Shown piece after piece: positions 54,976 to 64,000 of a stretch of DNA of 64,000 nucleotides. The stretch comes from Cryptomeria japonica (lineage: Eukaryota; Streptophyta; Pinopsida; Cupressales; Cupressaceae). Position 1 is the stretch's first letter, and the number at the start of each line of letters is the position of its first letter. The notes below the pieces were generated by a model, which searched no databases, had not been told where the DNA came from, and worked only from the letters and a program-made list of their open reading frames with translations. The DNA is taken from positions 182,228,951-182,292,950 of the forward strand of contig NC_081413.1 in assembly GCF_030272615.1 (NCBI RefSeq), read 5' to 3'. The position numbers and the translations under genes were made by a program.

Positions 54976-57900
54976 TATTAGGCTATACTAATCATTTTGA
55001 GAGGTTATACTAGAATATATGTTGAACTTAAAGGGAAACTTCTCCATACTCTTGCAAAATACCATTTGTGCAATATATTTGGTGATATCCTTTAAAAATT
55101 TCACCTTTTTTTTCTCTAAAATATTTGATTGTGATTTACAACTATTTGGTTATTAGGTGATAAAAATAGATTATATTCCCATATCAATAGATCATTGTCC
55201 CAATTGAAATATATTATAGACAATCTATATGCCTTATCCTTAAAATGACTTTTTTTTTCATGTATAATTAATTTTTTGGATATATAAAATAAATATAATC
55301 TTGTGATCATCAAAAGACTTATTACAAAACAACTTATATAAAACATTCACAAGACTTAATTAAAAATATATAAAAAAATATTTATTATAAATATATAAGT
55401 AATAATATGATTATTATCTTTCAATGATTACATATTTTATTTCATCACAATATTAAACTCTATTCACTATGGGTCCTTTTTTCGGTATGGCTATCCCTGT
55501 GACTTAATGTTTTTACCATCGTCTCTAGAATTAATCATTGTCTACCATTAGAAGATCCCAAGCCCCACACTTCAAAAAAAACATCCTATGTTGTCTTATA
55601 AAAGTCAAAGAGCTCAATTGTAAACATAAGGTAAAGTATCTTAAAGTCTTGACCTTTCCTCATTTGCTTTCATTAGTTTTATCTTTAGCTATAAATGAGT
55701 GGAATATCGACCATTTTGACTACAATGTTATGCTCATGGAACATATCTACATTCAAACGTAAAATCTCCTCTCTAATAGCGAGCTTGTTCTTTACTCAGA
55801 GCTTGGAACGTATCTACATTCAATATCTTTTTGGGTTCCATGATATACAATTTCTCAATGTTGAAGAACGCACACCCTTCTGAATGGTCAACACTACAAA
55901 TGGAATAACAACGACGACATTGTGAATTGAGACACAAAACGGATATCTTCGACCATTTCTCAGACCCATCATCGATATTATGAACCATTTACAACCTTGT
56001 TTCTTCTCACTCATATGATCACCATATTCATCTTATTTATTAGTTCCAAGTCTATATGTTGACCAGATATGAAAACAAAAATGAATAATTTCTTATTCAA
56101 GAACTTAACCATTTAGATCGTCGCTAGCCTGAGGCCTCTTAATACAACCATTTGCATTCTCTATCATGAGATCGCATTCTTATGTTTTCTATCAAACTCA
56201 AGAAACCAAAAGTAAATATGGTTTAAATTGATATGCCTAATAGATATGATTTCATCTATTATGAGGTCTTTATTGATTATAGAGCTTCTCGTCTCTCGGA
56301 TTGTATTCATCACTGCCAAGGCTATGGAAACGATATGCTTGTCCATACATTAACTTGGTGAATTCAATAGAATTTCCAAAGAGTATTTCTAAGGACCTAT
56401 AATGCTAATGAAATTGTTTGTATGGGTTACCCGCAAATACTATGGGCTCATTGTTTCTCTGCCTTAGTCGATGCTCCTCCATCATCTCGGCATATATCAT
56501 ATAAACCAGTGCTCCTCCATAATATATCATTTAAACTAGTGCTCCTAAAACCACAGAGATAGTCGATAAAGAAAATAAAACCAATATCAGACTTAGTTGA
56601 ACACGTGATCAAAGTTCGCTGCCAGGAAACGTGAGAGAGATGCCTATCAATACCAGTGAGGAATTCACGTACTTCCACATGTTCTTCATAGCTTCTTTTA
56701 TTTGAGTGGTATTTTCTTCATGTCAAGTGCGACTCTCTTGACCATAGAATAATTGATAAAAGCATGTGGATCATTCCTCCAGTTTCTTAATCTTCCATCC
56801 TTTGTCAATGCAAACACATTTTTATCGGATCACTTATAATGTTATCTATATATTAAAAATGGACCTACAAAAGAGTTGGAAAACATTCATTGGTAGGGTG
56901 TGTCATTTTGAACATTCCAGTCACATACTTGAATTTCTAATGTTATGAAAATCCAAGAGAGCATTCATATAGAAACTTTTGGTGACTTGGGTAAGGTTCC
57001 AATCCCACACTAAATTTGGTATCTTGAAAATATTTCTCATTCTATACATGGATAAACTTGGAATAATCCTTTACCAATCCATAATGTATTAAAACTATCA
57101 AATGTTTTTAAATATAATATTTAAGCAAATGGATATATAAAAAAGTATAAAAAATAAGGAATTCCTACTCATTTTCTTATATGTTTGATGTGCTCCCGAG
57201 GGAAATCATCAAATGCAGGAATTCTTAATCATATTTTTAGAGATTATTTTAAAATCACTTTCGATATATTATGAAGACTTGAATGATTAAATTTTACATA
57301 GTTTGAAATAGATAAAAAAAAATATCAGATTGTTGTATAACAAATTATTAAATTTTGAGTAGGAGTCCTTGCTTCTCTTACTCTCCACCATGTTATACTA
57401 CACTGCTAAGATTTTATGTGTCACATTATACCTTAAATGTCAAATACATTTTAGTTGTACACTTCACATATATGTAAATAATATTATCATTAAAATTTGT
57501 CAATGTAATAAAATCACATTGTCTATGATTAATGTAAGATTATTTTTTGTCATCAAACACATTCTTTGGAATAAATGTTTACAATATTATTCAAAGGGGT
57601 GATGTGTAATACATTCCTTAAGAATGTTATAAGAGGTGGTGTAGACTTGTACTTTCCTAAACCATTCATTATAAGTGTTGGTACATCACAATTTCCTTAT
57701 TAAAGACGTCTTATAATATATTTTTTTATGAAATGTACAAGCTAGTTAATATGCATAAGTAAATTCAAATTGATAAATTTCTCAATAGCATCCTTCTTTG
57801 GAGATCAAAGAGATTTGTTATTCTATTTTGTATTTGATCCATTTTTTAATCATACTATAATAAATAAAACACACTATATTGATCATTATAATGGGTGGCT

Positions 57901-58440
57901 ATCACCCTTATAAACTGTCTAGGGAGCAAACCTAGAAAGGATAGCTCACCCGTTGCCTAATTTGTTTTGGATAATTACTATATGTAGTAGCACGACTATT
58001 TTAAACAAAAAAACTAATTATTCATGTTTATTCTCATGAAATTATATTTTGATCTCCTTGCTACAAATTATTGGACTATATTTTACATTTATGAGGAATA
58101 TTATATGATCTTTGGCAAATGACAAACACATAATATTATGTTCTTTCTTTGCACCAAAAATCAAGTTTAATTGATTACTATGTTACTAACTATATTGTTT
58201 CTTTTATGGAAAGGTTATGCCTTGAAAATATATGGTGCAAGTTTTATTACATGGATGATGCAATACTTTAATAAGAAGACTATCTTCTATCTATCTTTGA
58301 ATCAAATGGGCAAAATATGAGTGTAGCTCCCGAAGAATCAATATGACCTTGAATATTTATGGAAGAGTTTCATTTGCATACATGTAAGAGTACCATCTTA
58401 CTTGAAGTTATTTTACTCTTTCCAAATAATATCATTTCCA
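54976..58440. other. Copia interior, decayed, no gene called
   Basis: AT-rich, with short frames on both strands. The largest coding-like patches are on the minus strand (56678-56448, 56346-56164, 55988-55773), opposite to the element's direction. I could not assign them. They may be remnants of an older insertion. Confidence 0.45.
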
Positions 58441-58625
58441 AAGTTCAAAACTTTGAAGATTATGGGCATGTCACTCAAGTGAAATTATTCTGTAACAAAG
58501 GCACCTTGAAGATTATGGGCACATCACTCAAGTGAAATTATTTCGTAATAAAGAAACCTTGAAGATCATGGGCACCTCACTCAATTGAAATCATTCTATA
58601 ATAAAGACTTTGAAGATCATGGGCA
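58440..58625. repeat. About 53-bp tandem repeat, 3.3 copies
   Basis: Units ttgaagattatgggcac, tcactcaagtgaaattatt and a short variable aataaagaaacc-like end. Confidence 0.85.
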
Positions 58626-58674
58626 CTTGCTATATATTGGAATTTTAGCCATCACTTTGAAATCCTTTGTGCAG

Positions 58675-58875
58675 TGATTGGATTTAGGTGATGCCATTAA
58701 GGGGGAGTGTACACGACACCACCTAGTGGCTAAATCCTAGATTTAAGACCTAATAGGCATAAGACCTTTAGGCATTATATGCTCCACATTAAAATAATGC
58801 TTGGCCTTAGGTGATGCCATTGAGGGGGAGTGTGCATGGTAATGACACCACCTAGTGGCTAAATCCTAGTTTTTA
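58675..58875. repeat. About 130-bp direct duplication with polypurine tract
   Basis: Two copies of ggtgatgccatt-a/g-agggggagtgt followed by gacaccacctagtggctaaa. Each carries a polypurine tract plus TGT, the sort of junction normally found at a 3' LTR start. Confidence 0.75.
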
Positions 58876-59320
58876 AATCTTACGGGTAGGCATATGTCCT
58901 AATTGGTATGGAATATGACCTATATAGGCATTAGTGAGTCCTTTAAGCCTGCATATATGCATATGTAAGTCCTTTTTTGTTTTTAAAGGCACATTTGTGC
59001 TTAAGTCCTATGGGCCCATGTGTAAATCTTCCACTTGTAAAAGCATTGTATTAAGTCCTACAGGCACTATGTAATGAACTTGGGGAGAGGCTAATTTGAG
59101 GAGACCATGGCTCCAATATAATTTTGTAAGACCTCATAGCATCATTTTTAAAACATTGGGATTATAAATTATGACAAGATGGCTTTCATGTAGTCTGAAA
59201 TGCGTGATCTTCATGTTGGCATATATTTGTGTCCATGTTTATCACTGTCAAAGAAGTCCTATGTTACTAGGGTACTTCATTTTTTCTTTTATGGAAATTG
59301 ACATGTGATCCCCTATTAAC
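58876..59320. other. Copia 3' non-coding interior
   Basis: No gene seen. It leads to the true polypurine tract at 59324-59332. Confidence 0.6.
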
Positions 59321-59323
59321 ATT

Positions 59324-59332
59324 AAGAGGGAG
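59324..59332 (+). promoter_or_regulatory. Polypurine tract of copia-type element
   Basis: aagagggag, abutting the 3' LTR. Confidence 0.8.
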
Positions 59333-59843
59333 TGTTAGAACATAATATTATTAGGGATCACATCCTTATAACATTTATATATAATGTTCTAATAGAAGGT
59401 TATAAAACCTTATATATTATATCCTTATCCCATTTGAAATAATTATAATCTAATAATTATTAGGTTATTAATTATTTATGAGTGGGGTTATTGAAAAGGT
59501 GTGACTAGTGAAGCCACCTTTCCTCCAATATTTATGGAGACTCTCTCTCATTTGAGAGTTATATAAATTTGGGGCTTCATGGTGAGTTGTATCACTATGC
59601 ACAAGAGGTATTATTGACCATGTGGAAGTATTGGAGGAGTATCCCCAGGTTTATGTCTATTTTATGATAGACTATATTTGTAAGTGTTTTAATTAAATGA
59701 TGCTTTATGGGTTTTTTAACTGAAAGGGTTTTCCCCATGTATATCTTGTGTAATGAGTATATTTATGCATGTATGCTTCTCATTTCATTTACTTTATGAT
59801 TTTGTTTATAATGATTAGTATCCTAAGATCCTAATTTCTAACA
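59333..59843 (+). repeat. 3' LTR of copia-type element
   Basis: 511 bp, TGTTAGAACA...TTTCTAACA. Confidence 0.9.
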
Positions 59844-59848
59844 AATTC

Positions 59849-60420
59849 TAACTAAAGTCCTTATTGAAAAAAATCTACAACTTTCAAATGGTGTCACATT
59901 TTTTTAGTCTGAAATATGCGTCACATTCTACGCTTCACCTATTATAGGATAAAAATTTGAATTTCATAAAGTTTTGAGCAAGTTAAGGTGGTTAGACATA
60001 CGAGTTTTTATATTTTTAAAAATTTGTAGTAAAAAATTCATAATTAATTTATTTCAAAAAAATTACAAAAAAATGTGTTACATCTAGACATGAGTCTACT
60101 ACTTATATTTAAAATCTTATAAAAAAATTATGATTTTATTGTGGTTAGGGTGGTTAGACATACACGTACTTCTTATCTTTTTCCTACAATTTTAGTACTA
60201 TTGCATTGAAATTTCAAATTTTCATCAAATCGTTTTTTATTTTTTTTAGAAAACTAGTAACTTAAAAACTACATTCAATTTTCTATAGATTATGTTCTTA
60301 CATATTTTTAAAATAATGTTCATAACTTATTCAAATTTTTACGTCAAGTTGCCTAACTTTGTTTTTATAAAATTTCATTGCCACTTAAGGGCCTATTTTG
60401 GCCCACCATGATCCTGCACA
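59849..60420. other. AT-rich spacer, no gene
   Basis: Only a short direct repeat (ggtggttagacatac at about 59990 and 60150) is notable. Confidence 0.6.
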
Positions 60421-60429
60421 TACCCAAAG

Positions 60430-61015
60430 ATGCAGAATAACAAGCTTCTTTCTTTAAATAATCCAGGCTTTAAAGACAGTGGTGTTCGTTGTAGTAGCTC
60501 CCAAGGGGCATGTGGTGGAATAGCTACATTTTGGAACAAAAAATTTAGTTTTGGTCAGCTTTTATGGGAGGATTCTAATCATGTGGCCATAAAGAAAACT
60601 CATCTAAGGGATGGTTTTTCCTGGGTCATCTCTAACATTTATGCTCCTAATAATAAATTTGCTAGGAGGAAGTTTTGGTTTATGCTTAAAGAGTTTTGAG
60701 ACCATCATAAGGAGGACCTTTGGATTGTCGTAGGGGACTTTAACTCTCCTTTGTCTCAATTTGAGAAGTTTGGGGGTTCTCAAGTTTCTCTGGATAACTT
60801 ATCTGACTTGATGGATTTTATTCAGGAGCAAGATCTTATGGAAATGGACTTGAAAGGTGCTTCCTTTACCTGGATCAATAGAAGGATTGGTGATGATTTT
60901 ATTCAGGTTCATTTGGATCGTGCTCTCATCTCCACTGAATGGCTGGCTAACTATTGTTGGTCCCTTTGATCTTTATCTAGAATAGGATCGGATCACTTCC
61001 CGATTTGTTTTTCTG
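60430..61015 (+). pseudogene. LINE endonuclease domain
   Basis: CGGIATFWNKKFSFGQLLWE, SWVISNIYAPNNKFARRKFW, then WIVVGDFNSPLSQFEKFGGS with the catalytic GDFN (60724-60750). It continues with GASFTWINRRIGDDFIQVHLDRAL across 60858-60925 and ends with GSDHFPICF (about 60988-61014), the SDH active-site motif. Stops at 60699 and 60969. This nuclease nicks target DNA for target-primed reverse transcription. Confidence 0.82.
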
Positions 61016-61559
61016 CTAAGATTATTTTGGGTAAAAAAAATTTTCCTTTTAGATTTGTGAAGATGGGGCTTCTCCACCCAAATTTTAAAGATAAGTTAAG
61101 GGAATGGTGGAATATAAATGTTAATAGTACTGCTATGTTTCGTCTCTCAAAAAATTTGAACAATGTTAAAAGTGTAGTTAGAAGATGGGATGAATAGTCT
61201 TTTGGCCATATTTTGCTATAAAGGCTTCCCTTCAATCTGATCTCCAAGATATTTAGAACAAAATTCAAGTGGAAGGGTATCATGGTGGCCTCCTTACTCA
61301 GGAGAATGATCTCCTTTCGTAGCTACATAATATCATATCTAAAGAGGAGGTCTTTTGAAAGCAACGATCTAGAGCCCTTTGGTTGAAATGTGGGGATATA
61401 AACACAAGGTACTTCCATATCTCTCCCTTGAAACATAAACCTCTAACTAGATCTCACATAATATGAAGGATGGTAATAGAATCAAGAATATTGAAGACAT
61501 CTCCTCTGAAGCCATGTCCTTCTTCTTGGGCCTTCTTTCTAAGGAGGGGCCTTCGGATG

Positions 61560-62640
61560 ATGATTTGTAGAGATCTTTTTTGGGGCACATTCCTTTGTTG
61601 ATCACTGAATATATGAATAGGCGTCTCTCTTCCATTCCTACTATGGATGAGATCAAGAAAGTTGTTTTCTCTTTTAAAGGGAATAAATCACTTGGTTCAG
61701 ATAGCTTCCCCACATTCTTTTTTCAAACCTTTTGCCCGATATCATTGCCAATGATCTTGGGGTTGCGGTTAAGGAGTTCTTTGGTTGTAGGAGAATTTTG
61801 AAAGAATGGAATTCTACCTTTATTGTCCTCACTCCTAAGGTCCTGGGTGTGGATAGTTTTGATAAATTCAAACCTATTAACCTTTGTAACTCAGTTTATG
61901 AAATCCTTTCCAAGGTGATGACCAACCATATTATTCATTTGTTGCCTTGTATTATTTCTCCTCATCAAAATGGTTTTGTTACTGGGCATCAAATCTTGGA
62001 TTCTATTGTCATGATTCATGAGAATATTCACTCTCTAGAATCTAATAAAAATCTTGGTTTTATCCTTAAGTTGGACTTAATGAAGGCCTATGATCATGTC
62101 AATTGGGGATTCATTTCTTATGTCCTTAAAGCTTTTGCCTTTGACAACAGTTTTTTGGGAATTATTTGGCAATTCATTTCTTCTATTAGGTCCTCTATGA
62201 TCATTAATGCTTCTCCCTCTACTTTTTTTGGTTGTTCTAGGGGGCTTAGGTAGGGGGAATCCATCTCCCCTCTTCTTTTTATCATTATGGTGGAGACTTT
62301 GAGTAGATACTGGAAAAAATTAATCTCCTCTAGCTCTTTGAAGGGTCTTCATCCTTCATCTCAATTTATCATTTGCTCTCATCAGCTCTTTGTTGATGAT
62401 ACTATTTTTCTTTGAGAGTCTTCTATGGTTGAAGCAAGGTGCATTAAGAGAGCTATCTCTTCCTATGAGACTATTTCAGGTCAAAAAATCAATCTCAATA
62501 AGAGTTCCATCTTCTTTTTGAATACTCCTAAAGATAGAATGAAGAGAATTGTTGATATTCTAGGCTACAAGATTGACTCCTTCTCCTCTACATATTTTGC
62601 TCTCCCTTTGGGGAATAAGATATTTTATTATTTCTAGCTA
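61560..62640 (+). pseudogene. LINE reverse transcriptase domain
   Basis: A GNKSLGSDSFPTFFFQ stretch (palm entry), FIVLTPKVLGVDSFDKFKPI and NLCNSVYEILSKVMTNHI lead to GFVTGHQILDSIVMIHE, then motif A LKLDLMKAYDHVNW (about 62064-62106, metal-binding Asp). The active-site motif is LFVDDTIFL (about 62386-62411; VDD for the usual ADD). The primer-grip side follows with QKINLNKSSIFF. Stops at about 62252 and 62414 and a frameshift near 61740. Confidence 0.82.
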
Positions 62641-63019
62641 TTGATAAATTCAATGCTAAACTTGCAGGCTGGAAGGGTGCTATCCTTAGTCAAGCTGGGA
62701 AAATCCAACTCCTTAAGGCTTCTCTCCAAAATTTGCTTGTTTATGCTCTAAGTCTTTTCAAAATTTGTGGCAAATATGATGATGCTATTGAAAGAATTAA
62801 GAAACATTTCTTATAGTCTAGAATGGAAGACAAGAAAAAACTTCCGCTTATAGTGTGGGAGAAAGTTTGCTTAGCTAAAAAGCATGGAGGTCTGGGTCTT
62901 AAGCGTATAAAGGAGTTGAATCTCATTCTATTGGCTAAACAATTATGATGTATTTTCCATAGTAACAGTGAGTGGAGTACCATCCTTTATAGCAAGTATT
63001 TATCTAAATCTAGATCTCT

Positions 63020-63700
63020 TATTGCCTTCTTGGATCAGGAGAACTTACCTTCAGGATCGGTTATGTGGAATAATCTAAAAATGTCTAAGTTTATTATCCA
63101 CAAAGGCACTAAATGGAAATTTGGGTTGGGTGGAACTATTATATTTTGGTCTGATACTTGGATTGGTGAGGAGCCTCTCTCTTCCTCACTGGTCTTCAAT
63201 CCCTATATGGATAAATGTATTGACAGGTTTGGTCCTTTGGTTAAATATTAACGAATTGATGGTTCATGGACCAATCTCTCAGGGGTGGATGGGATTTTGG
63301 GGGCCCTTAACAATATCCTTAATTCAATTCTCTTATCTCATCCTAGGGACTCTTTAGTTTGGTTTGCTTCCCCCTTGGGATCTTTCAACATGACTTTTGT
63401 GTTATCTCTTATTAGACAACCTCTCCTTCCCCCTTCCCCCCTTTTTGGGCTAAAGAATGGGAGTCTAAGTTGGTACCCAAAGTTAAAAATAAAATTCTAG
63501 ATCTTCATCCAAGGTAAGGCCCTTACTTTATATAACTTATGCAAATGGGGTTTACATCTGGCAAATAGATGTGTTCTTTGTCAGACTCAGAGAGAAAGTT
63601 TTGTTCATTTTTTGTTGGAGTGTTCTTATGTTAGGGATATTTGGGCCTTCTTTTTGAACCTATGGGATTTATTCTAGGTTCTCCCCTCGTCCTCTGAGGA
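63020..63700 (+). pseudogene. LINE C-terminal connector and zf-RVT remnant
   Basis: ENLPSGSVMWNNLKMSKFI and KWKFGLGGTIIFWSDTWIGE (63030-63175) are the segment before zf-RVT. CVLCQTQRESFVHFLLECSY (about 63570-63630) gives C-x2-C...H...C of the zinc-binding domain. The frame is broken several times. Confidence 0.7.
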
Positions 63701-64000
63701 CCTTCTCTATCAATGGATTGCTCCCTCTTGTAATTTGGTCTTGTCTTTATTATGGGCCTCTACTTTACCCCATTTAGCATGGGGAGTTTGGAAAGAGAGG
63801 AACAACTAGATCTTTCGTGAAGCCTACCTTGATGCTAATGCGGTGTCTTTGAAAAGTTGTAGGGCTAGAAAAGCTCAAACTTGGAATGTGCTTCCTCTAA
63901 TCATTCTGAGGCTATTCCTATTTCTAATTATGATTGTCAGGTTGTGTTGAAGTGGCAACTTCATGTTGATATCTCCAAACCTATCAAGAATGTTAAGAAT

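Larger units (their letters stand above)
54440..59843 (+). mobile_element. Copia-type LTR element with 0.5-kb LTRs, decayed interior
   Basis: LTRs 54440-54962 and 59333-59843 (TRTTAGAACA...TAACA) are flanked by a perfect TSD AATTC (54435-54439, 59844-59848). The primer site tggtatcagaacc starts directly after the left LTR. The polypurine tract aagagggag directly precedes the right LTR. LTR similarity is about 95-96% by eye with a 12-bp indel. The 4.4-kb interior has no continuous ORF. A GYALKIYGASFITWMMQ-like stretch near 58210-58260 is a weak match to copia RNase H. The interior looks older or more rearranged than the LTRs suggest. Confidence 0.85.
60421..64000 (+). mobile_element. Plant L1-type LINE, decayed, running off the window
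   Basis: In order on the plus strand: apurinic-type endonuclease (60430-61010), reverse transcriptase (about 61560-62640), connector (62640-63480) and zinc-binding region (63530-63660). Stops and frame changes throughout. The 5' end appears truncated inside the endonuclease, because the usual N-terminal WNVRGL-like start is missing. It has the opposite orientation to the LINE tail at 2,050-3,500. Confidence 0.85.

Overview
This window looks like an intergenic stretch of a large, repeat-rich seed-plant genome, probably a gymnosperm. That assignment is an inference from several signs: plant-specific LTR retrotransposon lineages (Sirevirus-like copia, Tat-like gypsy, a gag-protease gypsy), plant L1-type LINEs, insertion nested up to three levels deep, and a plant-only CLASSY-like gene fragment. 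I see no intact host gene, no tRNA or rRNA gene and no CRISPR array. Every substantial coding signal belongs to a mobile element or a decayed gene copy.

Layout, left to right. (1) 1-3,500, minus strand: a decayed unknown ORF (241-2032) beside a 5'-truncated LINE tail with RNase H and RT zinc-binding domains. (2) 3,590-4,300: short tandem repeats. (3) 4,326-6,751 and 12,206-12,590, minus strand: the two halves of a DDE-transposase-like pseudogene. It is split by a young gypsy element (6,752-12,205, perfect 5-bp TSD, LTRs about 98.5% identical) that encodes only gag and protease. (4) 12,688-33,630: a Sirevirus-like complex set in polypurine (GGGAGA)n blocks. A first element (LTR at 14,102) has a gag with four CCHC knuckles, interrupted by a solo gypsy LTR that itself carries another solo LTR. 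It is interrupted again by a second complete Sirevirus-like element (19,236-26,412). Both elements follow gag with the same long unknown ORF and have no recognisable pol. The GA block plus LTR recurs at 29,878-33,581 with another solo LTR inside it. (5) 33,640-34,800, minus strand: a decayed fragment of a CLASSY-like SNF2 helicase gene, next to a GA/CT block that ends in a 14-bp-arm palindrome. (6) 35,405-54,065, minus strand: an old Tat-like gypsy element whose 3' LTR is split by a younger relative (36,600-45,043). The inner element has 1,665-bp LTRs, a tRNA-Trp-type primer site and one long ORF with retropepsin and G-patch but no gag, RT or integrase. (7) 54,440-59,843, plus strand: a copia-type element with 0.5-kb LTRs and a decayed interior. 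(8) 60,421-64,000, plus strand: a LINE with endonuclease, RT and zinc-knuckle remnants, running off the window.

The four LTR elements with two recognisable termini (gag-PR gypsy, gag-ORF2 Sirevirus-like, PR-G-patch Tat-like, 0.5-kb-LTR copia) all lack an intact polymerase. At least three of them look non-autonomous, dependent on enzymes from elsewhere. The most original signal is the conserved, unidentified ORF2 shared by the two Sirevirus-like elements. Boundaries, TSDs and divergence values were read by eye and not computed.
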